Assembly: GCF_001613145.1 (NCBI RefSeq) | Contig: NZ_BDBU01000027.1 | Span: forward strand, 124,001-188,000 | Source of the DNA: Nocardia jejuensis NBRC 103114 | GTDB taxonomy: Bacteria; Actinomycetota; Actinomycetes; Mycobacteriales; Mycobacteriaceae | Direction: 5' to 3' | DNA: 64,000 bases | In this document: one piece after another, positions 32,635 through 41,687 of the stretch | Numbering within the stretch: position 1 is the stretch's first letter | How the letters are laid out: each line of letters starts with the position of its first letter | Notes under the pieces: model-generated | The model's input: only the letters and a program-made list of their open reading frames with translations | Databases searched by the model: none | What the model was told of the DNA's origin: nothing | Program-made: the position numbers and the translations under genes

Positions 32635-34101
32635 CTAGACCGTTCCAATTCCGGTGAAACCCTGAACCGTGTACACGGCGCATGTTTTCAGAGCCAAGGG
32701 CGAGAAATGCTCCCGCCAGAATCCCCAATTGCGTTCCTGCGCATCGTCGGAGCGGGAAAGCAGATAGACCCGAATCTGCTTGGGGAATCGATCCGTGAAG
32801 AAACTCTTCGCCGGCAGCCATTCCACACCGAATTTGGCCGCCTCCTCGCGCAATACGTCCTCGGTCGCGATATTGGCGAAGCCGCTGCGCTGGAACGGCA
32901 GTACGTGATGCACGCGGTGCGAGCTCAATCCGGCCGACAGGAAGCAGTCGACGTAGCGGTTGCCGATCACCTTCAGGTCGTAGGCCTGCTCGAGCTGGTT
33001 GATGCCCCAGTCCTCGGTGTTGGATTCGATGTGCTCGGTCTCCACCTCGAAGTCGTGGCTCGCCACCACCAGGAAGGTGCTGATCCACAGGCTGAGCACG
33101 AATTGCAGTGCCCAGGCCCAGAAGTCACCGGCCAGCGTGAAGGCGATGAGCTCGCCCAGGAGCAGGAACCGCACACCGAACGAGCCGATGAAGTGCGGCA
33201 GCGCGCCGCCCCAGGTGCCGTACATGTCCTTGATGCCCACTTTGCGAGTGAGCCGGCAGACGTCCAGCAATCGGATGGTCATACCGGTGACGGCATGGCC
33301 GAACTTGTGGATGGTGTGGATCGGGATCCGGAACAGCCGGGGGATCCGCGTCATCATCGTGAAGACGTTCTTCTTGATGTCGACTTCACTCTGGGTGTGC
33401 GGGTGGTGCAGCAGGGCGTGTCCATCGGCGGTGACGAAAGCCAGTGCGACATAATTGAAGTCGAAGGCATTCGTATAGATCTTGTTCATGCCCTTCTGTG
33501 CGCGGTGGATCGCGTAGTGGCCGAAGCCGGCCAGCGAGCTGCGCAGCAGCACCATCGCGATCACGAACACGGGCAGCGGCATCCAGCTGCGCTCGAAAAG
33601 GCGCAGGCCCTGGACCGCGAAGTAGGCGACGGCCAACAGCGCGACGACGATATTGAAGACGGTGTCCATGCGCCGCAGGCGGGCCGCGAGCTCGGGTTCC
33701 TTGATCCGGGCCTTGACCTTGTGCAGCAGGTCTTCCTTGTTGTCGAAGCGGTACTTCGGGGTATCGCGCCAGCTGTCGAAACCCTCGGTGAACAGGAAGT
33801 CCGGTGCGTTGGCCTTGGGGTGGATGTCCTCGGGCAGCGCGTCGCGATCGAGCGAGTACTTCTTCAGGACTCGTTCGATGCCCTCCGGATTGCGATGGTA
33901 CGAACCGATAATGGAGGTGATGTCTCTGTTTTTCGTTCGCCCGATGAAGAACTCGCCGCCGGGGTGCTTGGAGATCCAGTCGCTCAGGTCATAGGCTTTG
34001 CCGTTGTAGACCCACACGTTGGAGATCGGTGGCGGCCCGTCGGGGCCGGGAGGCCGACGAAACTCGCGCTCCTCTACGTCCGGGCGTTCGTCGGTTGTCA
34101 T
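32635..34101 (-). CDS. Cytochrome b5-fused fatty acid desaturase/hydroxylase
   Basis: A 488-residue membrane di-iron enzyme. Residues about 28-75 are a cytochrome b5 domain with haem-ligand candidates His46 (SKHPGGEF) and His69 (GSYHRNP). The desaturase domain has three His clusters: GHYAIH (195-199), HALLHHPHTQ (228-235) and HRVHH (395-399). Hydrophobic segments lie at 150-190 and 305-347. The fusion means electrons are delivered from an integral domain, as in front-end desaturases. GGAGGAAAGAGA precedes the ATG. First gene of the operon with the type III PKS and ABC exporter, so it may tailor the lipid starter or product. Confidence 0.9.
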   Translation of the reverse strand: MTTDERPDVEEREFRRPPGPDGPPPISNVWVYNGKAYDLSDWISKHPGGEFFIGRTKNRDITSIIGSYHRNPEGIERVLKKYSLDRDALPEDIHPKANAPDFLFTEGFDSWRDTPKYRFDNKEDLLHKVKARIKEPELAARLRRMDTVFNIVVALLAVAYFAVQGLRLFERSWMPLPVFVIAMVLLRSSLAGFGHYAIHRAQKGMNKIYTNAFDFNYVALAFVTADGHALLHHPHTQSEVDIKKNVFTMMTRIPRLFRIPIHTIHKFGHAVTGMTIRLLDVCRLTRKVGIKDMYGTWGGALPHFIGSFGVRFLLLGELIAFTLAGDFWAWALQFVLSLWISTFLVVASHDFEVETEHIESNTEDWGINQLEQAYDLKVIGNRYVDCFLSAGLSSHRVHHVLPFQRSGFANIATEDVLREEAAKFGVEWLPAKSFFTDRFPKQIRVYLLSRSDDAQERNWGFWREHFSPLALKTCAVYTVQGFTGIGTV

Positions 34102-34428
34102 CTCTTTCCTCCGTGTCCGATCGGCTGTGCGGCGCCTGATGCCTGAATGCCTGCGGTCCGCCGATCAAAATCACACGCACACACTGCGTTCGAGCGTTGT
34201 ATATGTATCTTCCGTGCAACGCCTTGCATTCCACTGAACAATCTCTTAAACCGATAGCTTCGTTAGCGCCCAAATTTTGGGGCGAGCGGGCACGACCGAC
34301 CGGTACCATTCGGCGCCTTCGGCGTGAAATGCGAAAGCCGGCCCGGGGAGAGGTGTGCGACAGCCGTTGTGGCGGTGGCGCTTTCCCGGGGCCGGTCTTT
34401 CAGAACATGAATATCAGCGCATCGCTGA
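34102..34428. other. Promoter region of the desaturase operon and 3' region of the lipoprotein gene
   Basis: 327 bases. The part at about 34165-34270 is AT-rich for this genome and likely holds the leftward operon promoter. The part at 34338-34395 is a terminator-like hairpin for the lipoprotein gene. No ORF with coding character was seen. Confidence 0.5.
34338..34395 (-). terminator. Terminator-like hairpin after the lipoprotein gene
   Basis: Twelve-base arms (34338-34349 and 34384-34395) with one mismatch and a long loop. On the minus strand it is followed by CTTTCGC. Confidence 0.5.
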
Positions 34429-35253
34429 TCAGTTGCCGGGCTTGACTACCTCGAACTTCTTGCCCCAGTCGGACAAGGTCACGGTCACATTGCCGGAGTC
34501 CTTGGTGATGACGGCCTGAACCAGGTTCGGGCCGGTGCCGGGGGAGGCGGCGGTGGAGGGCAGGGTGGTGGCCGAACCGCTCGGCGGGGCGACGTCCTGG
34601 ATCCACAGGGTGATCGGCAGGGTGCCGGCCTTCTCGCCGATCTTCGGGACGATCGGGTCGATGACGGTGCCTTCGATGGTGCCGGTGACCTTCACGGTGT
34701 CGACGCCGTTGACCTTCTCGCGGGATTCGACCTTCGGGTTCTGCACGTTCGCGATGACGTTCGCGATGCCCTTGTCCTTGTCCAGGATCACGCCCGGATC
34801 GTAGATCTGGACCGCGTCGCCGACCTTGCTGTAGGTGCTGCCGTCACCCGCGTACAGGGTCTTGTCCACGACGAGGAACTTGGTCTGGGTGAAGTCGGCG
34901 TCCGGCTTCAGGCGGACCTTGGCGTCGCCCTTGGCCTGACCGGCGCCCTGCGGCTGGTTGGTCACGTCGGCCGAGACGGTCTCCACGGGCAGGCTCGGGA
35001 TGTTCTTGACCGCGAGACCCATGTGCACGTACTGCAGGGTCTGGGTGGTGCGCGAGGACTCCTGCACGATCTGCGCGCCGTCGGGCAGCGCGCCGGTGGG
35101 AGCCGGAGAAGAAGTGGTGGTGGAGTCGTCGTTCGACGAGCAGCCCGTCACCAGCGCCGCGAAAACGGACGCCGCCATCAGTGCCGGGACGAGGCCCTTG
35201 CGCGAGGTCCGGCCGAACCGGGAACCACGCCCTCGTGTCATCGAATCAATCAT
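34429..35253 (-). CDS. LppX/LprAFG-family lipoprotein
   Basis: A 274-residue exported lipoprotein. The N-terminus is basic (TRGRGSRFGRTSRKG), followed by a hydrophobic stretch and the lipobox LVTGC, then a Thr/Ser-rich linker. The mature domain has the LprG-like fold sequence pattern (QTKFLVVDKTLYAGDGSTYS, VKVTGTIEGTVIDPI). Family members carry triacylated glycolipids across the periplasm to the mycomembrane. Mycobacterial lprG is paired with an efflux pump, but no such pump is adjacent here, so the lipid cargo is open. ATG at 35253, with GGGGGTTGA upstream. Confidence 0.9.
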   Translation of the reverse strand: MIDSMTRGRGSRFGRTSRKGLVPALMAASVFAALVTGCSSNDDSTTTSSPAPTGALPDGAQIVQESSRTTQTLQYVHMGLAVKNIPSLPVETVSADVTNQPQGAGQAKGDAKVRLKPDADFTQTKFLVVDKTLYAGDGSTYSKVGDAVQIYDPGVILDKDKGIANVIANVQNPKVESREKVNGVDTVKVTGTIEGTVIDPIVPKIGEKAGTLPITLWIQDVAPPSGSATTLPSTAASPGTGPNLVQAVITKDSGNVTVTLSDWGKKFEVVKPGN

Positions 35254-35701
35254 ATTTTCAACCCCCGTGGAGTTCGATCTACGCCGTTGTGGACGACGCC
35301 AGTTGCCGTCCGGGTCGTAGTATGCAGTACTTCGGTCAGGTCTCGCTCGGTCGGGCGAGACTCCGGCATTCAACCAGCAGCACCCTCGTGGTGTCGCCTG
35401 GATTGCCGATCGTGAGGTCGCGCAACGCATTACGCGGACTCTCAGAACAGCTATCGCGCGCGTTCGGGTCCGTATGAACAAAAGTCGCCGGATTGCTGAA
35501 TATTCGCCGAACCATTGTCGCTCAACGCCATTCCCGACACGTGAGGAACGAGCTCGCGGCGCGAGACCGCTCTCGCGCCGAGCGCTCGGGAGAACCGTTC
35601 CGGCGCAGGAGCTGCCGCCGGACCGGGTGGTGAGCTGTCAAGGGGGAGTGCCCCTTATGGCGTGTCTGCGTATGGGCGTGGCTCTGTATAGAGGAGAGGG
35701 A
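35254..35701. other. Intergenic stretch with nothing recognised
   Basis: About 450 bases between two leftward genes. It must hold the lipoprotein promoter (bases 35254-35340). ORFs crossing it lack ribosome sites and consistent codon bias. No repeat or RNA gene was recognised. Confidence 0.45.
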
Positions 35702-36154
35702 TCAGTAGACCGGGCCGGTGTACTTCTCGCCCGGGCCCGCGCCGGGGGCGTCGGGGTGCGAGGAGCTCTCGCGGAACGCGCGCTGCAGCGACTGCAGGCC
35801 GTCGCGGATGGGGCCGGCGTGCGGGCCGAGGTATTCGACCGACGCGGTGACCAGACCGGCGAGCGCGGTGATGACCCGGCGGGCCTCGTCCAGATCCAGA
35901 TGGGGGCTGGCCGAGGGGTCGGTCTCACCCAGGCCCAGCTTCTCGGCGGCGGAGCTCATCAGCATGACGGCCGCGCGGCTGATAACCTCCACCGCGGGAA
36001 TCTCGGCCAGTTCGCGGACGGCTTCGCCCTCGATGAGAGCAGTCTCGTCCACCGCCGCCGTCTCGTTCACACTCGCCTCGTTCATGAGGTAGAGCATCGC
36101 ACCGACCAGGTCGTGGCTGGTCGAGGGGGCGGGCGATTGGGAGCTGTCGCGCAT
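35702..36154 (-). CDS. DUF1844 family protein
   Basis: A 150-residue soluble protein of the DUF1844 family, alpha-helical throughout. Conserved-looking segments are LAEIPAVEVISRAAVMLMSS, AAEKLGLG and HLDLDEARRVITALAGLV. Homologues lie next to infC in related actinomycetes, divergently transcribed as here, but no function is established. The ATG at 36154 fits the start of family similarity; upstream in-frame sequence falls into the infC leader. The C-terminal 20 residues are Pro/Gly-rich. Confidence 0.85.
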   Translation of the reverse strand: MRDSSQSPAPSTSHDLVGAMLYLMNEASVNETAAVDETALIEGEAVRELAEIPAVEVISRAAVMLMSSAAEKLGLGETDPSASPHLDLDEARRVITALAGLVTASVEYLGPHAGPIRDGLQSLQRAFRESSSHPDAPGAGPGEKYTGPVY

Positions 36155-36466
36155 GAGTGTTAGACTTTCCGCGACGACCGTCCCGGACAGGTTCTGTAAC
36201 CGACTCGGGGCAACTAAGTGGAGCCCGACTCCCACCGTCACACCGGTGCTCTGAGCATCAGGTTCGACGGTCCGGTCGCCCATCTTTTACCAGGTGGGTT
36301 CTTGCACGGGTAAGCCCTGTGTAGGTGAGATGCGAGTAGTTTGCGTCGAAGATCGGTCGACTCGGGCCCCGTGTTGGAGAAATACCAACGCGGGGCTTTC
36401 GTGTTGAAATTGGGGTTGCAGTTATTGCTTGCGGTCGTTGACGAACCGCTTGACCTAGGAGGCCCC
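36155..36466 (+). other. Leader region of the infC operon
   Basis: 312 bases between divergent starts. A promoter for infC probably lies near 36300 (TTGCAC at about 36302). The downstream 100 bases contain the hairpin at 36366-36396 and the IF3 ribosome site AGGAGG. Confidence 0.6.
36366..36396 (+). promoter_or_regulatory. Hairpin in the infC leader, possible attenuator
   Basis: GCCCCGTGTTGG (36366-36377) pairs with CCAACGCGGGGC (36385-36396), with one G-U pair and a seven-base loop, followed by TTTCGTG. It sits 70 bases before the infC start and could be a terminator/attenuator or a protein-binding leader structure. Confidence 0.55.
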
Positions 36467-37150
<684 letters not shown>

Positions 37151-37216
37151 TCACGAACAGCACTGCTGGAGGCGCGCTTTCGCGCGCCTCCAGCACGAGA
37201 CAGATATGAGGAATCC

Positions 37217-37411
37217 ATGCCGAAGATGAAGAAGCACAGCGGTGCCTCGAAGCGATTCAAGGTGACCGGCTCGGGCAAGCTGCTGCGTCAGCAGGCGAAC
37301 CGTCGCCACCTGCTGGAGCACAAGCCGTCGACCCGGACTCGTCGTCTGGACGGCACGGAGGTCGTCGCGAAGGCGGACGTTCCTCGCATCAAGAAGCTGC
37401 TCGGCCTCTGA
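37217..37411 (+). CDS. rpmI: 50S ribosomal protein L35
   Basis: A 64-residue basic protein of the large subunit, starting MPKMKKHSGASKRFKVTGSG as in all L35 proteins. GAGGAA precedes the ATG. It lies 66 bases after infC and 96 before rplT, the universal order. Confidence 0.97.
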   Translation: MPKMKKHSGASKRFKVTGSGKLLRQQANRRHLLEHKPSTRTRRLDGTEVVAKADVPRIKKLLGL

Positions 37412-37507
37412 GGCCGAACGCCTCCTTTGCGATCCGTTCGCGGACGCCGTAAATCGACCACCTCCGGGCGCTACCGCAAGCGCCCCATCACGATCAAGGA
37501 CTGACAA

Positions 37508-37888
37508 GTGGCACGCGTCAAAAGGGCCGTAAACGCTCAGAAGAAGCGCCGTTCCGTACTCGAGGCCTCCAAGGGCTACCGCGGTCAGCGGTCGCGCCTG
37601 TACCGCAAGGCCAAAGAGCAGCAGCTGCACTCGCTCACCTACGCCTACCGTGACCGCAAGGCACGCAAGGGTGACTTCCGCAAGCTGTGGATCGCTCGTA
37701 TCAACGCCGGTGCGCGTCTGAACGACATGACCTACAACCGCTTCATCCAGGGCCTCAAGGCCGCGGGTGTCGAGGTGGACCGCAAGATCCTCGCCGAGCT
37801 CGCCGTCTCCGACGCCGAGGCCTTCGCGGGTCTGGTGGCCGTGGCCAAGGCCGCGCTGCCCGAGGACGTCAACGCTCCGGCTGCCTGA
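37508..37888 (+). CDS. rplT: 50S ribosomal protein L20
   Basis: A 126-residue assembly protein of the large subunit, starting with GTG and reading MARVKRAVNAQKKRRSVLEA; the RSRLYRKAKEQ and YNRFIQGLKAAGV segments are conserved. In some bacteria L20 represses its own operon; the infC leader hairpin could be a target, but that is not shown. C-terminal residues are typical for actinobacteria. Confidence 0.97.
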   Translation: MARVKRAVNAQKKRRSVLEASKGYRGQRSRLYRKAKEQQLHSLTYAYRDRKARKGDFRKLWIARINAGARLNDMTYNRFIQGLKAAGVEVDRKILAELAVSDAEAFAGLVAVAKAALPEDVNAPAA

Positions 37889-37899
37889 GTCGGGACTGC

Positions 37900-38724
37900 G
37901 TGACGACATCGCATTCGGAACGACCCGTGGACGCGCTCTCCGAGCGCAATCCGCGGGTCGTTTCCGCTGTCAAACTCCATCGCGCGCAACTGCGCCGCAA
38001 GACCGGCCTGTTCCTGGCCGAGGGCGCGAACTCGGTGGAGTCGGCGCTCGAGACCGAGCGCGTGGAGGAACTGTTCTTCTCCGCGAAAGCCGCTGAGCGC
38101 GAACACGCGCTGGTGGCCGGTGCCGCCGCCCGCGGCGTGCGCACCACGCTGGTGAGCGATCGGGCCGCGGAGTTGCTGGGGGACACCGTGACTCCGCCCG
38201 GGCTGGTGGCGGTGTGCCGTCATCTCGACGTGCCGCTGACCGACATCCTGGCCGCCTCGCCGCGCATGCTCGCGGTGCCGGTGCAGATGTCCGATCCCGG
38301 CAATGCGGGCACGCTCATTCGTGTGGCCGACGCCGTGGGAGCGGATGGCGTTGTGCTGGCCGGTGATTCGGTGGATCCGCACAACGGCAAGACCGTCCGC
38401 GCCGCCGCCGGGAGCCTGTTCCACCTGCCCGTGGCTCGCTCGCGCGATATCGATGCCACCCTCGAGGCCCTGACCGAGGCGGGGATCGCCGTGCTGGCCA
38501 CCACCGCCAAGGGCGAAGTGAGCCTGGACGAGGCCGACGATATTCTGCGCGGCCCCGTGGCCTGGCTCTTCGGCAACGAGGCGCACGGCCTCGACCGCGC
38601 CGTCGCCGACCGCGCCACCCACCGCATCCGCATTCCGATCCACGGCCGCGCCGAAAGCCTCAACCTCGCCGCCGCGGCGTCCATCTGTCTCTACGCCGGC
38701 GCCCGCGTCCAGCACGCGAACTGA
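37900..38724 (+). CDS. TrmH/SpoU-family RNA 2'-O-methyltransferase
   Basis: A 274-residue SPOUT methyltransferase, methylating rRNA or tRNA ribose using SAM. An N-terminal substrate-binding domain (LFLAEGANSVESALE) precedes the knotted SPOUT domain with motif 1 VQMSDPGNAGTLIRVADAVG, motif 2 PVAWLFGNEAHGL and motif 3 RIPIHGRAESLNLAAAASI. The position after rplT matches the mycobacterial tsnR-like gene. It starts at GTG 37900, 12 bases after rplT; a second GTG at 37927 is possible. Translationally coupled expression with rplT is likely. Confidence 0.92.
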   Translation: MTTSHSERPVDALSERNPRVVSAVKLHRAQLRRKTGLFLAEGANSVESALETERVEELFFSAKAAEREHALVAGAAARGVRTTLVSDRAAELLGDTVTPPGLVAVCRHLDVPLTDILAASPRMLAVPVQMSDPGNAGTLIRVADAVGADGVVLAGDSVDPHNGKTVRAAAGSLFHLPVARSRDIDATLEALTEAGIAVLATTAKGEVSLDEADDILRGPVAWLFGNEAHGLDRAVADRATHRIRIPIHGRAESLNLAAAASICLYAGARVQHAN

Positions 38725-38959
38725 CCCGAATCCCCGGCTCGCGCAACGCCTTCGGGCTGCCGCCGTGGTAACACGGCGGACCTGGACGGTCGGTGGCGGC
38801 CGGCATTCCGGCTAGAAGTGCGCCCGGTGTCCATGGGCCGCACGCTCTTCCGGGACTAGGTGCTCGCGCCGCGCTGCCCAGGCCGACCGAGGACGTCATC
38901 GGGGCGATGCGCCCGGGGCCGGTGCCGGTGGGCGGCGATCGCATTCGCGACGCGGGTGA

Positions 38960-39538
38960 TCAGTCCTCCGCGCACGTGTCGTCATGGACGACGCTCAGGA
39001 TCTCCTGCGCCCAGTCCAGCGGCACCGCGTCGGGGCCGGCGACCTGCATGGCGGTCATGATGGTCAGCAGCATGCCGCTGGCCATGAATCTCGCGGTCTC
39101 CTCGACGGACGCGCCCGTGAGTTCCCGGATCACCCGGTAGATCCGGCCGTAGCGCTCGCGGGTCTGCGCGCCGATGGCGGGTTCGGAGCTGGCCGAGATG
39201 CTGTGCAACAGCACCAGCGGCAGGTGCCTGTCCGCGAGGAAGGCGTTGTAACTCTTGCCCATCACGTCGAGCTTGTCCTGCGGCTCGGAGTCCGGGTCGG
39301 CCTGTGCGGCCCCGGCTCGGAACATCTCTTCGATGCGGTCGCAGACGCGCTCGGACGCGGTCAGGAACAGCTGCTGCTTGGTGCCGAAGAGCCGGATCAC
39401 GTAGGGCTGCGAGACGCCCGCGCGCCGGGCGATCTCATCGGTCTTGGTTGCGGCATAACCAGATTCGGCGAAGGCCGCGATGGCCGCCTCGAGCACTTCC
39501 TCGCCGCGTTCGCTGGCGGTCATGCGCGTTCTGGTCAT
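38960..39538 (-). CDS. TetR-family regulator of the adjacent MFS pump
   Basis: A 192-residue repressor. The helix-turn-helix is FAESGYAATKTDEIARRAGV to PYVIRLFGTK, and the C-terminal helical domain binds the inducer. It is divergent from the MFS efflux gene, and the intervening 100 bases carry two copies of its likely operator. The ATG at 39538 follows GAGGAGG at 12 bases; upstream in-frame residues fall in the operator region and are not conserved. Confidence 0.9.
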   Translation of the reverse strand: MTRTRMTASERGEEVLEAAIAAFAESGYAATKTDEIARRAGVSQPYVIRLFGTKQQLFLTASERVCDRIEEMFRAGAAQADPDSEPQDKLDVMGKSYNAFLADRHLPLVLLHSISASSEPAIGAQTRERYGRIYRVIRELTGASVEETARFMASGMLLTIMTAMQVAGPDAVPLDWAQEILSVVHDDTCAED

Positions 39539-39584
39539 CGGGGTCGGCCTCCTCGCCGTCGGGAATCGATCCTGCCATTGACAT

Positions 39585-39625
39585 GTTATCAGTCGATGCA
39601 TACTCTCTAGTTATCAGTCGATAAC
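39585..39625. promoter_or_regulatory. Repeated operator between TetR and MFS genes
   Basis: GTTATCAGTCGAT occurs at 39585-39597 and 39610-39622, period 25 bases. The second copy extends to the palindrome GTTATC-AGTC-GATAAC; the first lacks the right arm end. Probable binding sites of the adjacent TetR protein. Confidence 0.75.
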
Positions 39626-39640
39626 AACAAAGGCCGGGAC

Positions 39641-41080
39641 ATGACTTCGACACTCGACAACTCCTCTCTCGCAGGGAAAGCGGTGGACGCCGCACGGCAG
39701 CGGCCCCTGGCCGCCGTGCTCGCCGCGGTGGGCATCCCGATGTTCATGGTCACGCTCGACAATCTGGTCGTGACCAACGCATTGCCGGTCATCAAGACCG
39801 AGCTGGGCGCGTCGCTCTCGGACCTGCAGTGGTTCATCAACGCGTACACGCTCTCGTTCGCCTCGCTGCTGCTCACCGCCGCCGCACTCGGTGATCGCCT
39901 GGGTCGCCGCCGGTTGTTCCTGGGCGGCATCGCGCTGTTCACCGTGGCGTCGGCGGCCTGCGCGATGGCCACCGAACCGTGGATGCTGATCGCCTTCCGC
40001 GCCCTGCAGGGCTTCGGCGGCGCGGCGGTCATGCCGCTGTCGCTGACACTGCTCTCGGCGGCGGTGCCGGAGAAGATGCGCAGTGCCGCGATCGGCATCT
40101 GGGGCGGCATCACCGGCCTGGGCGTCGCGCTCGGCCCCGTCGTCGGCGGCGCGGTCGTCGACGGCCTGAGCTGGCAGTGGATCTTCTGGCTGAACGTGCC
40201 GATCGGCATTCTGGCGGTGCCGTTCGCGGCTCGGGTGCTCGACGAATCCTTCGGTAGCGCACGGCGTTTGGATGTGCTGGGCCTGCTGCTGTCGGCGGGC
40301 GGCGTGCTCGCGGTGGTGTGGGGAGTCGTGCACGGCGCCGACGACGGCTGGACCTCCGGCACCGTCCTGGGCGGACTGCTCGGCGGCGCGGCGCTGCTCG
40401 CGGCGTTCGTGGCCTGGGAGCACCGCAACGCCGATCCGATGCTGCCGCTTCGCCTCTTCTCGAACCGCAGTTTCAGCGCGATCAACACCACGCTGTTCAC
40501 CTTCTCGGTGGGCGTCTTCGGCTCGATCTTCCTGCTGGCCCAGTTCTTCCAGGTCGTGCAGGGCTACTCACCGCTCGAATCCGGCATCCGTACGCTGCCG
40601 TGGACGATGGCGCCCATGGTGGTGGCTCCGCTGGCCGGACTCGTGGTCGACAAGGTCGGGCCCCGGGTGCTGGTGGTCACCGGTCAGGTGTTCCTGGCCG
40701 CGGCGCTGGCCTGGATGGCCTACATCACCAGCGTCGATGTCACCTACGGCTCCTTCGTCCTGCCGTTCATCCTGGGCGGTGTGGGCATGGGCATGACCTT
40801 CGCGCCCTCCGCCTCGGTGGTGATGATGAGCGCGAGCCCGCAGGATCAGGGCATGGCCTCGGGCACCAGCAGCACCGTGCGTGAGGTCGGCGTGGCCATG
40901 GGCGTCGCGATTCTGGCCTCGGTCTTCGCCTCGCACGGCTCGTACATGTCCGCGCAGAGTTATGTGGACGGCCTGATTCCCGCGGTCTGGGCCGGTGCGG
41001 GGATCGTGGCGGTCGGCGGTGTGGTGGCGCTGCTGCTTCCCGGTCGCCGAGCCGCGGTGAAGTCCGGCAGCGCTGTCTGA
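39641..41080 (+). CDS. MFS drug/proton antiporter, DHA2 (EmrB/QacA) family
   Basis: A 479-residue inner-membrane protein with about 14 predicted hydrophobic helices. Signature motif A appears as ALGDRLGRRRLFLGG, motif C as WGGITGLGVALGPVVGGAVV, and the N-terminal MVTLDNLVVTNALPVI is typical of DHA2 pumps. Expected to export drugs or lipophilic compounds using the proton gradient. Expression is probably controlled by the divergent TetR protein. Confidence 0.93.
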   Translation: MTSTLDNSSLAGKAVDAARQRPLAAVLAAVGIPMFMVTLDNLVVTNALPVIKTELGASLSDLQWFINAYTLSFASLLLTAAALGDRLGRRRLFLGGIALFTVASAACAMATEPWMLIAFRALQGFGGAAVMPLSLTLLSAAVPEKMRSAAIGIWGGITGLGVALGPVVGGAVVDGLSWQWIFWLNVPIGILAVPFAARVLDESFGSARRLDVLGLLLSAGGVLAVVWGVVHGADDGWTSGTVLGGLLGGAALLAAFVAWEHRNADPMLPLRLFSNRSFSAINTTLFTFSVGVFGSIFLLAQFFQVVQGYSPLESGIRTLPWTMAPMVVAPLAGLVVDKVGPRVLVVTGQVFLAAALAWMAYITSVDVTYGSFVLPFILGGVGMGMTFAPSASVVMMSASPQDQGMASGTSSTVREVGVAMGVAILASVFASHGSYMSAQSYVDGLIPAVWAGAGIVAVGGVVALLLPGRRAAVKSGSAV

Positions 41081-41091
41081 CAACTCGATTC

Positions 41092-41126
41092 GACAGTCCC
41101 GGTGGTCTCGGACCGCCGGGGCTGTC
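41092..41126 (+). terminator. Hairpin after the MFS gene
   Basis: A 16-base stem with two G-U type pairs and loop TCG, 11 bases after the stop. There is no T-tract, so Rho-dependent or weak termination is possible. Confidence 0.55.
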
Positions 41127-41214
41127 GTCGTGCGGGCTGAGCACGTGAATCTTGTCGGCAGGTTCTCTCGGGTGCGGTGACCGGGCCGCGTGGGCTGTGG
41201 CCCGGTGAGCCGTC

Positions 41215-41628
41215 CTATGCGGCCGTGGTGAACTCGAATTCCGAGCGTTCGAACTCGCGCTGTTTCACCGCCTGCACGAACAACGAGTATTCGAGCTGGT
41301 CGAAGTACAGCGTGGTGGCTCCGGCCGCGGACTCACAGCCGGGCGCGGCGCTGAATTCGTAGAGCCCATCGGCTCTGCGGGTGATTCGCAGGCCCTGTCG
41401 CAACGGGCTGTCCGTGCGAATCGCCTGCTGGATGACCTCGAACTGGTCGTGGTCGAAGGTGAGGCATTGATCGACGGGGACGGAAGTCCCCGCGGCGCCG
41501 AGGGATTCGGCGAGTTTGTCGTCCCAGACCAAGGTCCGGTTCTCGTCGCGGTAGACCATGACGCAGGCCTGCTGCGGTGAGCTCGCGGCCGCTTTACGGA
41601 ACTGCCCGACAGACGGTGTCGTCAGCAT
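41215..41628 (-). CDS. DUF397-like protein, possibly a tandem duplication
   Basis: A 137-residue protein downstream of a methyltransferase and an XRE regulator. Two half-repeats can be seen: residues about 9-70 (FRKAAASSPQQACVMVYRDE to LTFDHDQFEVIQQAIRTD) and 78-130 (LRITRRADGLYEFSAA to LYFDQLEYSLFVQAVKQREF). Each ends in an F-x-x-x-x-[EQ]-[FY] pattern like the FTPAEWxAF motif of DUF397. This reading is an inference. AAAGGAT precedes the ATG. No other function is suggested by the sequence. Confidence 0.7.
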   Translation of the reverse strand: MLTTPSVGQFRKAAASSPQQACVMVYRDENRTLVWDDKLAESLGAAGTSVPVDQCLTFDHDQFEVIQQAIRTDSPLRQGLRITRRADGLYEFSAAPGCESAAGATTLYFDQLEYSLFVQAVKQREFERSEFEFTTAA

Positions 41629-41687
41629 GGTGGATCCTTTCGAACTGCGCCGGCGACACCGACTGCCGCGCAGCGCCTCTCACTGCG

